Shown here one piece after another: positions 1-6,537 of a stretch of 10,373 nt of DNA. The translations under genes and the position numbers were made by a program. The notes under the pieces are model-generated. The model worked only from the letters and a program-made list of their open reading frames with translations, was not told where the DNA came from and did not search any database. The stretch's first letter is position 1, and each line of letters opens with the position of its first letter. Source of the stretch: Candidatus Bathyarchaeum sp. (GTDB taxonomy: Archaea; Thermoproteota; Bathyarchaeia; Bathyarchaeales; Bathyarchaeaceae). The stretch is from NCBI GenBank assembly GCA_003096235.1, contig PIXT01000169.1, forward strand, positions 1 through 10,373, read 5' to 3'.

Positions 1-268
1 CACCGATTTTACGTTTTCACTTAAGGACAACCAAGAGTCATATAACAATTCTGTATGAATTCTCTGAATTTTTTAATACCTCTAGACTTGTTTAAACATA
101 AAAGAATGGCTCCACAATTGGCAACTATCTTAGGCAAAACAATAGAACATGGCTAACCCGCGTTTACGAGACTAGGAAATGACTAATTGCAATCAGGGCA
201 CCAATAAAGAACATTACACCTCTACGATAGTTAACCAAAACCATTCATGTACACCTCTGACCAGAGAC

Positions 269-424
269 TCAGTCGCCTTTCTTGTAAACATAGACCCAAA
301 CAAGAAAAATTACCAAAGCAGCAGCAACCGCCAGCAACACAAAAACGATGCCTTGCTGCTCCCCAACAAAAATATGGCTGTGGCAGTCTTCGTTGATACA
401 TTCAAAAATCTTGAAAAGAAACAA
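269..424 (-). pseudogene. Possible remnant of a membrane-anchored protein (C-terminal TM segment)
   Basis: Reading the minus strand from a TTG at 424 to a TGA at 269 gives about 51 residues. Its second half is a textbook membrane anchor: a helix reading VFVLLAVAAALVIFLVWVY followed by a basic tail, VYKKGD, then stop. The preceding part contains two cysteines (ECINEDCH). No Shine-Dalgarno sequence precedes the TTG, and a TAA lies in frame at 434-436; the same frame is open again further upstream (about 437-516) before another stop. A small single-pass protein is possible. A decayed 3' end of a secreted, C-terminally anchored protein, similar in architecture to the hydrolase at 2286-4004, seems at least as likely. 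Confidence 0.25.
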
Positions 425-478
425 GGGGATGGGTTAACCCGTATGTGGCACAAAACTTGTTCTTTCTTGGTTTTTCTG

Positions 479-484
479 AAAAAA
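479..484 (-). terminator. Oligo-T tract downstream of the flippase gene
   Basis: On the minus strand the sequence after the flippase stop contains a T6 run (A6 on the plus strand), about 75 bases downstream. Archaeal intrinsic termination often relies on such T tracts without a strong hairpin. The assignment is tentative. Confidence 0.3.
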
Positions 485-557
485 GGCTGTTTTCAACAAT
501 GTTCTGCTATTAGTCTTCTAATATGCTTGTTGTTTGGTTTGTTTTTGCTAGCTAGCG

Positions 558-2159
558 TTAAGGTTGTGTGCTTTTTTCGGTTCTTTGAAAGATGTTAGCT
601 ATTTGTTCAGCAATGGCTAGGGGTATGTTTAAGATGGGGGCGAGTGGTCCTAGTGATTTCACCATTTCTTTTAGGTATTGTATGTCTGTTTTGCTTACTG
701 CGTTTAGCATTGGAGCTGTAACAATGTAAACGGCTATGAATATTATTGCTCCAACAATTAACAGTATCCAGTTAGCCTGCTCTAGTTGAGAAATGCTCAC
801 GTGTGTTATTACAGCCGTGATTGTAGATGATAACAGTATTTTTGCTGATGAGCTCCAGTCAATTGAAGCATCATAGTTTTTCTTTATCCACCAAAGCGCT
901 AATAGTGTGCTGGGGATTCCAGCTGTGAGGTAAGTGGCTAGTAAACCCATTACTCCAAACGGTGGTACAAGAATTACACTCAAAGAGAGCCCCATCGCAG
1001 CTGTAATCAAGGTTAATTTTAGGTTAACTTCGGTTCTTCCTTGGCTGTTTATGAGGTTATTTGCGCTTAAGCTTCCAATTGCTGTGTACAAATAGATGCT
1101 AACGTAGATTGCAAGATAGATAGGCGTTAACTCATATTTTTCGCCAAAGATCGTTGATACCGCTGGTTTAGCCAAAGCCATAACTGCGCATGTTGCAGGT
1201 GCAACTATGAGCGTGGCATATTTCACTGAGGACTTGAAGACGCTTTTTAGTGTTTCAAGCTCTTTTTGTGCATTAATTTTAGAGAACGCTGGAAACAGAA
1301 TGGTGCTTAACGGTACGACAAAAAATGTTACTATAACCGCAAAGCTCAATGCTACTTGATAGTTGCCCATGATTACATCTGAGCAGTAGATTGCTAACAG
1401 AAAGTGGTAAAATTGGGTTAGAAATGCGTTTATTGTCCACGCGATTGATACCGGAATTCCATATTTGAACATGTATTTTAGTGTGCCAAAAAATTGTAGG
1501 CTCTTTTGTTTCTCCAGCTTATTGTAAAGCATCAGATACATCATTACTATGCCCAGCAATCCCGCGATTACGTATGATGCTGTATCTCCAACGGTTGCTC
1601 CGTACGCTCCATAACCCGTGACTACTAAGAACACCATGAGACCCGTTTTGACTGTTGACTGAATCACCATTGTTATGCTGTAGAGTCCCATTTTCTCGTA
1701 GCCTGTAAACGCAACTTGAGCTGCCTTCAAAATAGCTTCTGCAAAGATTATCAGGGACGCTATCTGGATTAGTGGCGCAATTTCTGGTCTGTTGAATATG
1801 GTGGTTGCAAAGAAACCAGAAAGAAGAAATGAACAGATTGAAAGTATTGAACCTATAATGATCTCGAACAGGGTTTCGGCAGCTACAATTTGTTTTACGT
1901 TACCTAATTTGTTTTCTGCCCTGTATTGTGCTGTGTACTTTATTGTTGCTTGATCTATTCCTAAATCACGAAATGTTTTGATGAGATTAGGCGCAATCAG
2001 AGCAATCGATACTATGCCCATTTCCTCGACAGAGAGAACGCGCCCAACAATTATTACTCCAATGGCTGATATTACTGAGGAAGCTGCTAGACCCCAAAAT
2101 AGGTTAAATCCGCCCTTAGCTGAAACCTTTCCAAGATTTCTTGCCTTACTCACCGACAC
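558..2159 (-). CDS. Polysaccharide flippase, Wzx/RfbX type (MATE/MOP superfamily)
   Basis: This is an integral membrane protein of about 533 residues with repeated hydrophobic helices across the whole length (roughly 12-14). The size and pattern fit lipid-linked oligosaccharide flippases of the polysaccharide-biosynthesis (RfbX/Wzx) family. The N-terminal part, with GRVLSVEEMGIVSIAL and RDLGIDQATIKYTAQYR, is typical of the family: a Gly-Arg after the first helix, then an acidic-basic loop before helix 3. It would move a lipid-linked glycan across the membrane for S-layer or surface-polysaccharide assembly; the substrate cannot be read from sequence. The longest start is the GTG at 2159, but AGGAG at 2163-2167 lies only 3 bases from it and 9 bases from a second in-frame GTG at 2153, so the shorter start is at least as good. 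It has its own TATA box, so it is probably transcribed separately from the hydrolase upstream. Confidence 0.9.
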   Translation of the reverse strand: MSVSKARNLGKVSAKGGFNLFWGLAASSVISAIGVIIVGRVLSVEEMGIVSIALIAPNLIKTFRDLGIDQATIKYTAQYRAENKLGNVKQIVAAETLFEIIIGSILSICSFLLSGFFATTIFNRPEIAPLIQIASLIIFAEAILKAAQVAFTGYEKMGLYSITMVIQSTVKTGLMVFLVVTGYGAYGATVGDTASYVIAGLLGIVMMYLMLYNKLEKQKSLQFFGTLKYMFKYGIPVSIAWTINAFLTQFYHFLLAIYCSDVIMGNYQVALSFAVIVTFFVVPLSTILFPAFSKINAQKELETLKSVFKSSVKYATLIVAPATCAVMALAKPAVSTIFGEKYELTPIYLAIYVSIYLYTAIGSLSANNLINSQGRTEVNLKLTLITAAMGLSLSVILVPPFGVMGLLATYLTAGIPSTLLALWWIKKNYDASIDWSSSAKILLSSTITAVITHVSISQLEQANWILLIVGAIIFIAVYIVTAPMLNAVSKTDIQYLKEMVKSLGPLAPILNIPLAIAEQIANIFQRTEKSTQP

Positions 2160-2207
2160 GTTCTCCTGAGCGAATCCCTGAAAGTCTATGAGCCTACTAT
2201 CTGATTA

Positions 2208-2217
2208 GTTATATATG
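2208..2217 (-). promoter_or_regulatory. TATA box for the flippase gene
   Basis: The minus strand reads CATATATAAC here, an archaeal TATA box. Its centre is about 55 bases from the GTG start, which predicts a transcript start near 2187 and a short leader carrying the AGGAG ribosome binding site at 2163-2167. The intergenic stretch 2160-2285 contains no other feature I can support. Confidence 0.55.
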
Positions 2218-2285
2218 TATGCAAATTATGAGAATAATGTTGCTTGCCAAATTACGTTAACTGTAACTGGTAACAAAAATTGTTG

Positions 2286-4004
2286 TCAGTCCATTCCTTC
2301 GATAGGCTGGCTGGACTTTTTGTTTCGCCATTTTAACAACAAAACCACTATCACCATAACTGCCACAAAGAGTGCAACATAAAAAATGATGTTCATTGAA
2401 TGAATTACTGTGGTCGACCAAGTTTCATCGGATACCTCTGCAGAATCAATCTGAATTGTCACCTGCTGGTAGGGGCTCCACGACCCTATTTCTGCCTCAT
2501 AAACGCCAAGCTCGGTTTCTTTGCACTGTTCTCCATTCACAAAAATATTTGCGCCCGTTACCCTTTCTTCATCATAATCGTGGATGAGTTTCACTCTCAC
2601 TTTTGTTGCTCCAAACCCAGTTGGCTCAACTTTTGCATCAACAACAACTTTGTCCCAAACTATGCTCGGGCTTTCAACGGTTACTGTGTATCCACTCGCT
2701 TCAGGATGCTCAAAGTCTGTGACAACCCATGACCGTTCACCCACCGTACCGTATGATACGCTAAAGTTTATCCATCCTGTTTTGTTGGTTACATGCTCAG
2801 TTCCGTTCACATACAACATTGCATCCGCAACGTCAGCGCCGTCATGCTCCCACTGAACATGAAAACCAACTGACTGGGCTTCGTTGACGCTACATTTCTT
2901 GGATGTTGTGAAAGTTTGATCTATAACTGCAACCCTTTGTTCCAGTGAATACCAGTAGGTTATGACCTCTTGGGCGGGCTTGTTTTGTGGCGAATGCCCT
3001 GAATCATCAAGCCCTACCTGTGCGTTATCATGCATCCATGTCCACCAGTAGAACCCTGAAAACCAGTTTCTGCTCCATAACGTCTGGAAGGCGGCTTCGT
3101 AGCAGTCATTTTGTTCTTGAAGATCAACGGTCATGTCTTTCCAGTAGTTTGACGGAGCCATACTTGTTCCATCACCGCTTCTATAGCCAATCTCTGTGAA
3201 TATCACTGGCTTGTTTATTGCTGAGACCCATTCTTCAATCTCGTCTGCATGGTTAACCCAAGCTGTCTTCAGTTGCTCAAATGTTGGGTCACTGTTAAAG
3301 ATAGTCAAAGGAAAGTATGCATCTATTCCCACATAATCCACGGCATCCCACCACTCAATTTTTTGGTAGTTTGTCCAATCCGCAGCGTAAGTTATTGGAC
3401 CCGAGTAGCGTTCCCGTACCCCTTGGATCACATTTTTCCATTGCTCTGTTTCTCTAGTTGTTTCTTTGTATTCACATCCAACACAGAACATTTCAACACC
3501 ATTTTGTTCAGCAAACTCGGCGAAGAAATTGATGAAACTTGAATAGCTCGCAAACCACTCATCAGACGGCTGAATCTCACCTCTCCAAACTGGATATGAC
3601 AAGATTTCTTCACGCTCTACTGCCTCAACCATGGGCTTCAACATGACTTTCAAGCCTAAACTGTGGGCTACTGTTATGGCATGTTCAACGGATTCTGGGG
3701 TTGGCGAACTACTAGGGTCTAAGTGTATGTCATCTGATGTTGTGCTAGATTGAACCCATGAAAAGCAGATTGCTACCCACTCTGTGTTCGTTTTAGTTAA
3801 TAGACTCAGGGACTCATCCGATTCAGGACTGCTGAATGTGTCACTTGACCAAACTGCGTAAGAGAATCCCTTCTGAAAAACTGGTGCTTCATCAGTTATT
3901 TCCGCTTCTGGGAAACTAATTTTGGTTGCTTCATTGCCTTTTTTGTTTAAACCAAGAGGGAATACAGGGCAAACAAACAACTCTAACCCAAGTAACAGCA
4001 TCAA
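2286..4004 (-). CDS. Membrane-anchored GH113-like glycoside hydrolase with tandem Ig-like domains
   Basis: Residues about 44-350 form a clan GH-A (beta/alpha)8 barrel resembling GH113 beta-mannanases. Matching signatures are GFSYAVWSSDTF, GLKVMLKP, VGCEYKET, YAADW, DYVGIDAYFP, FTEIGYRS and GFYWWTW. By analogy with the family, Glu178 (in VGCEYKE) would be the acid/base and Glu271 (in FTEIGYRS) the nucleophile; both are present. Residues about 355-535 look like two beta-sandwich (Ig-like) repeats, each with a YVNG or FVNG turn. A membrane helix (about 539-557), then KWRNKK and a short tail, would anchor the enzyme outside the cell. The annotated start is TTG at 4004; ATG at 4001 is next. The same frame is open upstream to about 4043 and encodes a lysine-containing n-region that would complete a signal peptide, but it has no ATG/GTG/TTG. 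Substrate is unknown; beta-mannan-like glycans are a family-based guess. It follows a run of membrane proteins and precedes the flippase. Confidence 0.85.
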   Translation of the reverse strand: MMLLLGLELFVCPVFPLGLNKKGNEATKISFPEAEITDEAPVFQKGFSYAVWSSDTFSSPESDESLSLLTKTNTEWVAICFSWVQSSTTSDDIHLDPSSSPTPESVEHAITVAHSLGLKVMLKPMVEAVEREEILSYPVWRGEIQPSDEWFASYSSFINFFAEFAEQNGVEMFCVGCEYKETTRETEQWKNVIQGVRERYSGPITYAADWTNYQKIEWWDAVDYVGIDAYFPLTIFNSDPTFEQLKTAWVNHADEIEEWVSAINKPVIFTEIGYRSGDGTSMAPSNYWKDMTVDLQEQNDCYEAAFQTLWSRNWFSGFYWWTWMHDNAQVGLDDSGHSPQNKPAQEVITYWYSLEQRVAVIDQTFTTSKKCSVNEAQSVGFHVQWEHDGADVADAMLYVNGTEHVTNKTGWINFSVSYGTVGERSWVVTDFEHPEASGYTVTVESPSIVWDKVVVDAKVEPTGFGATKVRVKLIHDYDEERVTGANIFVNGEQCKETELGVYEAEIGSWSPYQQVTIQIDSAEVSDETWSTTVIHSMNIIFYVALFVAVMVIVVLLLKWRNKKSSQPIEGMD

Positions 4005-4074
4005 CAGCGAGAAAATTACTAATTTGTTTAGTTTAATTACACATGCTCTCCTACAGTGACGTTACCCTTTTTTG

Positions 4075-4533
4075 TTAACACATGTTGATTTTACTTGTCT
4101 TTTCGGTAAGTATGGTTATGGCTTCAAGAAGATTTTTTGCAATATCAAACAGATTCACCGAAACAATCATCAAGAGAATGATGCTGATGTCAACTGTCAA
4201 ATTTATCACAGCTTCTGTAATCGGCAATGTTACGCTGAAAATGCCGCCGTCAGCGACAGAAAAAAAGAAGAACATTATGACAATTGCTCTTGCTATGCCA
4301 AAGCCGCATCCTATAAGAGTGTCTGAGAAAAGTTGTCCTACTACAACAAAAAAGACAGATATAAGCGCGAAATCAACTAGCGTGGTCCCGTAATCGATGG
4401 GCAGAACATCCGAAGACAATATTGCAATCGGCAGGCAATAGACTATCAGAAAAGTTATCGAACCCCACACCGTAGCCTTAAGAACTCGTGGAATCACAGT
4501 TTTTGTGATTAAATCCATGTTTAGTTCAATCAT
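4075..4533 (-). CDS. Small four-helix membrane protein, unknown function
   Basis: The product is about 152 residues with four hydrophobic segments (roughly 20-45, 50-72, 75-95 and 105-130), including a run of four phenylalanines (IMFFFFSVADG), and a short C-terminal tail. I do not recognise a family. I chose the ATG at 4533 because it overlaps the stop of the preceding gene by 8 bases, as in a translationally coupled pair. The frame is open upstream to 4572, and ATGs at 4542 and 4518 are alternatives. It sits between the tandem-repeat protein and the hydrolase, about 70 bases from the latter with no clear promoter between, so co-transcription is likely. A membrane partner for either neighbour is a guess. 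Confidence 0.7.
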   Translation of the reverse strand: MIELNMDLITKTVIPRVLKATVWGSITFLIVYCLPIAILSSDVLPIDYGTTLVDFALISVFFVVVGQLFSDTLIGCGFGIARAIVIMFFFFSVADGGIFSVTLPITEAVINLTVDISIILLMIVSVNLFDIAKNLLEAITILTEKTSKINMC

Positions 4534-5311
4534 ACTGTTCATCCCATTCCACGGTAAACATTGGCGTCTCAAAAATCATGTGCAGGGTTCCACTGCTTGT
4601 TAACGCTGATTCATATTGTTGCCTTGCATAAACAGAAACATCGTCCGTGTAACTGCTCCCAGACGGGACACTAATAACAGTCATTCCAGATGCTATTTTC
4701 TCTTTTGAATTGTTGTATACTTCCAGCCTCAAGGTTCCAGATATGTCGAGAATGGCATGATTTTCAAAACTTAATGGCACTGTTCCCTCTACATGACTCA
4801 TGTTATGAGAAGAAACTGAAACTTGCCCCACAGATAATTGTGCAAAAGGCGCCCCCCATGGTATCGTTGTGTTCGTAGAAAGCTGCACTGGAACAGCTTT
4901 GGCGAAATTTAGACCCGCAAAGATTTCTACATTAAAATCGCTGTCTTCCAACAGCAAAGATGTTTGATCCAATGAAAGGATTGTTTCTAGATCTATGGAA
5001 ACTTTGTGAGCTGCACTAACATTGTTGCCTTGTGGTATTGAAGCAACAACTGTTTCAGTCTGATCCAACACTGCCCCATCTGAATCTGTAACACGTGTTG
5101 TCACATTCAAATCAGCAATTTCATAATATCCGCCATTGTTTATTGTAAACGGTAACGATAAAGTGATGCCGTTGCTGGAAGGAAGCATTTCAACCTGTCC
5201 AACTGTTAATCCCAGATTCATGACTGAGAATACAGCTGTGACCGAAAAGAAAACTATGATTATCCAGAGAATAACGGTTACGATTTTGAGCATCCTTATG
5301 GCGATCTTCAT
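4526..5311 (-). CDS. Membrane-anchored protein with two LEA14/WHy-like beta-sandwich repeats
   Basis: The 261-residue product starts with a basic stretch and one membrane helix (about 8-31), with the rest probably outside the cell. Two similar halves follow: LTVGQV at 35-40 and LSVGQV at 159-164 each open a domain of about 95 residues that continues with a hydrophobic strand, then F-x-(I/E)-N near 56-58 and 182-184, and a later (S)(I/V)P-x-G motif (SIPQG, SVPSG). The pattern resembles the LEA14/WHy fold (LEA_2 family), often found in archaea as tandem extracytoplasmic modules; I infer the fold from the strand pattern. Several N-x-S/T sequons (NVT, NVS, NTT, NMS, NNS) would suit surface glycosylation. 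The ATG at 5311 has GAAGGA about 9 bases upstream. The 3' end overlaps the next gene by 8 bases. Confidence 0.75.
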   Translation of the reverse strand: MKIAIRMLKIVTVILWIIIVFFSVTAVFSVMNLGLTVGQVEMLPSSNGITLSLPFTINNGGYYEIADLNVTTRVTDSDGAVLDQTETVVASIPQGNNVSAAHKVSIDLETILSLDQTSLLLEDSDFNVEIFAGLNFAKAVPVQLSTNTTIPWGAPFAQLSVGQVSVSSHNMSHVEGTVPLSFENHAILDISGTLRLEVYNNSKEKIASGMTVISVPSGSSYTDDVSVYARQQYESALTSSGTLHMIFETPMFTVEWDEQYD

Positions 5312-5336
5312 CTATCGTTTTCCTTCACTTTGACCT

Positions 5337-5354
5337 AGTTTAGGCGACTAAACT
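5337..5354 (-). promoter_or_regulatory. Intergenic stem-loop between two operon genes
   Basis: AGTTTAG and CTAAACT form a perfect 7-bp inverted repeat around a 4-base loop, directly after the TAA of the small membrane protein at 5355 and about 25 bases before the next start. No T run follows on the minus strand, so it is not an obvious terminator. It could mark an RNA processing site, an attenuator or a protein-binding dyad. Confidence 0.35.
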
Positions 5355-5720
5355 TTACTTGTTTTTTTCAGTTTCTTTGGCTCTTACAGGTTCGATAGGT
5401 TTGACGGTTGAAGCAGTTGCGGATTGGATTTCTTGTCTAGATAACCGTTTGAGCTGACTAACAAGTTGTACTCCTCGCGACGTTAGCCCTGCACCTATCC
5501 AGCCCATGACTCCAAGATACATTATTCGGATGGATGCTCCGATCAGGGGCGCCAAGGCGCTGCCAAAAACATCTACTAAATCGGATGATACCGCAATGGA
5601 TGGGTTGTTGATGAGGAATATGTACGCGCTTATGAATGTGAATGCTAGTAAACCGATTCCTGTGAAAAGCATAACGTATGCTATAATCATTGCTTTGTCT
5701 TCCACATCATGTGCCTCCAC
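5355..5720 (-). CDS. Small two-helix membrane protein, unknown function
   Basis: The product is 121 residues. It has two hydrophobic segments (about 11-37 and 50-80) separated by a short loop (NNPSIAVSSDLVD), then a basic amphipathic stretch (SRGVQLVSQLKRLSRQE) and a low-complexity tail rich in Thr, Pro, Glu and Lys. I do not recognise the family; the layout resembles small archaeal membrane proteins with a cytoplasmic C-terminal tail. The start is GTG at 5720. A TATA-like box at 5746-5756 is centred about 30 bases upstream, so the transcript probably begins within a few bases of the GTG and translation may be leaderless. It is the first gene of the minus-strand run that continues with the tandem-repeat protein. 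Confidence 0.7.
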   Translation of the reverse strand: MEAHDVEDKAMIIAYVMLFTGIGLLAFTFISAYIFLINNPSIAVSSDLVDVFGSALAPLIGASIRIMYLGVMGWIGAGLTSRGVQLVSQLKRLSRQEIQSATASTVKPIEPVRAKETEKNK

Positions 5721-5745
5721 AATACAAAAACAGGTGCCCCGCTAC

Positions 5746-5756
5746 GATATTAAATC
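5746..5756 (-). promoter_or_regulatory. TATA box for the membrane-protein/hydrolase gene run
   Basis: The minus strand reads GATTTAATATC. The distance to the GTG at 5720 fits a leaderless or near-leaderless archaeal transcript. This is the only clear promoter I see for the genes from 5720 down to 2286. Confidence 0.5.
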
Positions 5757-5768
5757 TTTTGTCCTACT

Positions 5769-5782
5769 AAACAATATTGTTT
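5769..5782. promoter_or_regulatory. 14-bp perfect palindrome upstream of the TATA box
   Basis: AAACAATATTGTTT is its own reverse complement and lies 12 bases upstream of the TATA box of the 5720 gene. Its place just beyond the TFB/TBP footprint would suit an activator or regulator binding as a dimer. AT-rich chance palindromes are possible. Confidence 0.35.
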
Positions 5783-5817
5783 TTAATTATTACTGTTCCA
5801 CAACCAACTGGAATTCC

Positions 5818-5835
5818 AATATAATAAAATAAACT
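5818..5835 (-). terminator. T-rich terminator region of the zinc-ribbon gene
   Basis: Just after the zinc-ribbon stop (5851), the minus strand runs through TTTATTTTATTATATT, a T-rich tract typical of archaeal termination. It would separate that gene from the promoter at 5746-5756. Confidence 0.35.
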
Positions 5836-5850
5836 CAAACTTGTGTACAT

Positions 5851-6039
5851 TCAGACATTTCTTTTATTTTTCAATACCCGAATATACTCTGATGCTTGTT
5901 GAGCAGTTTTGATGTACGCCACCTTTTTTGCTTTAATCAATACTAACCGAGCCGCACAATAGGGACAACTTTTAGTTTTCTGATCGCTCTTAGCTAACAG
6001 AAATCTTCCACAACTATAACAGACAAACACCAAATACAT
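5851..6039 (-). CDS. Small zinc-ribbon protein, DUF1922-like
   Basis: The 62-residue protein begins MYLVFVCYSCGRFLLAK and has two cysteine knuckles, CYSC near the N-terminus and CPYC about 17 residues later, enough for one zinc site. It ends in a basic helical tail (YIKTAQQASEYIRVLKNKR). This matches my memory of the archaeal DUF1922 family, small zinc ribbons that start MYL-F and have a C-terminal 'A-E-x(2-3)-R' helix; their function is unknown, with nucleic-acid binding likely. I chose the ATG at 6039 because it gives the family's N-terminus; a GTG at 6048 adds three residues (MHA). It diverges from the gene at 6112. Confidence 0.75.
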   Translation of the reverse strand: MYLVFVCYSCGRFLLAKSDQKTKSCPYCAARLVLIKAKKVAYIKTAQQASEYIRVLKNKRNV

Positions 6040-6050
6040 CGCATGCACGC

Positions 6051-6071
6051 CCTTTAGAAAGGAAAACCTTT
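6051..6071. promoter_or_regulatory. Interlocked short inverted repeats in a divergent promoter region
   Basis: CCTTT-AG-AAAGG and AAAGG-AAAA-CCTTT share the central AAAGG, so the region has three alternating half-sites between the zinc-ribbon gene and the gene at 6112. Both genes must be transcribed from this 72-base gap. The arms are only 5 bp. Confidence 0.25.
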
Positions 6072-6111
6072 TTCTTCAAACGACTTCAATGCTGTACTAG
6101 GATGCAGATAA

Positions 6112-6450
6112 ATGAGTCGGCTGTCACTAGCAAATCTTGCCGCTAAATACTTTCGGCAAAACGGATACCAAACCGAAAAAGACGCTATTCTGGAAGGCGT
6201 ATCCGGGCTTTCACGCAAGTTTGATTTAATCATTCGAAGAAGCAGAGAAAAACGTGCAGTTTGGATTAAAGATTGGAACCGAACCGTCGGCGTCAACATG
6301 GTCATAAACATTGACAACGCTGCAGAAGATGTCGGATTCCCCAAACCAATAATTATTGCCGAAAAATTTAGCGGTCACGCCAAAGCATACGCCAACCGCC
6401 GCAGCATCACTTTGCTCTCAAAACAGCAGATTCTACGTTTGCTGGGATAA
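6112..6450 (+). CDS. Small PD-(D/E)XK nuclease-like (Mrr/Holliday-resolvase-like) protein, possibly inactive
   Basis: The 112-residue protein opens with a helix (LANLAAKYFRQNGYQTEKD) like the first helix of archaeal restriction-endonuclease-like domains. It continues with E28-G-V-S-G-L and F-D38-L-I-I, then a strand ending WIKDWNRTVGVN and a helix-strand-helix end (IIIAEKFSGHAKAYANRRSITLLSKQQI). In active PD-(D/E)XK enzymes the second strand carries (D/E)-x-K; here the three residues are W51-I52-K53, so the acidic residue is missing and the lysine kept. A DNA-binding or structural role is therefore possible. The ATG at 6112 follows an in-frame TAA directly, and AGGA lies 9 bases upstream. The 3' end is convergent with the kinase gene. 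The fold assignment is an inference from pattern. Confidence 0.6.
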   Translation: MSRLSLANLAAKYFRQNGYQTEKDAILEGVSGLSRKFDLIIRRSREKRAVWIKDWNRTVGVNMVINIDNAAEDVGFPKPIIIAEKFSGHAKAYANRRSITLLSKQQILRLLG

Positions 6451-6453
6451 CAA

Positions 6454-6537
6454 CTAGCAGTTTTTCATAAACTCCTCAAGTTGTCCTTGCTTCTCCAATT
6501 CAGTTAACCAATCAACTGTTCCAACTCTGCATTTTTG
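6454..6537 (-). other. In-frame continuation of the kinase frame: conserved-looking C-terminal tail after TAA
   Basis: Directly after the TAA at 6538-6540 the same frame stays open for 27 codons and ends at TAG (6454-6456). It encodes a tail containing VGTVDWLTELEKQG and then LEEFMKN. Archaeal AK6/Fap7 homologs usually end with a segment like 'YG-x-I-x-WLE', for example NISWLEDY in the Methanocaldococcus protein as I recall it, so this looks like the real end of the protein. The continuation ends 3 bases short of the convergent gene's stop at 6450, which also fits a natural gene end. It may reflect a nonsense mutation, a sequencing or assembly error, or readthrough. Confidence 0.6.

Larger units (their letters stand above)
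1..557. other. Gene-poor region with no complete gene
   Basis: All frames are broken by frequent stops or show no coding character. A plus-strand open frame at 179-598 exists but has an implausible composition and runs antisense into the 3' end of the flippase gene. The only coding-like signal is a short minus-strand frame ending at 269 that encodes a membrane helix. Small dyads are present: GGGTTAACCC at 431-440 (perfect palindrome) and TTCAA/TTGAA arms at 401-415. I see no tRNA, rRNA or repeat array. The stretch may be the decayed remains of a gene upstream of the glycan locus. Confidence 0.5.

Noticed and set aside
179..598. Plus-strand open frame of 139 codons
   Set aside because: It has an unlikely composition, no family resemblance, and overlaps the flippase 3' end antisense; the coding-like signal in this stretch is on the minus strand.
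5506..5832. Plus-strand open frame antisense to the two-helix membrane protein
   Set aside because: It is a mirror of a well-supported membrane gene, and its second half crosses an AT-rich promoter region with no coding character.
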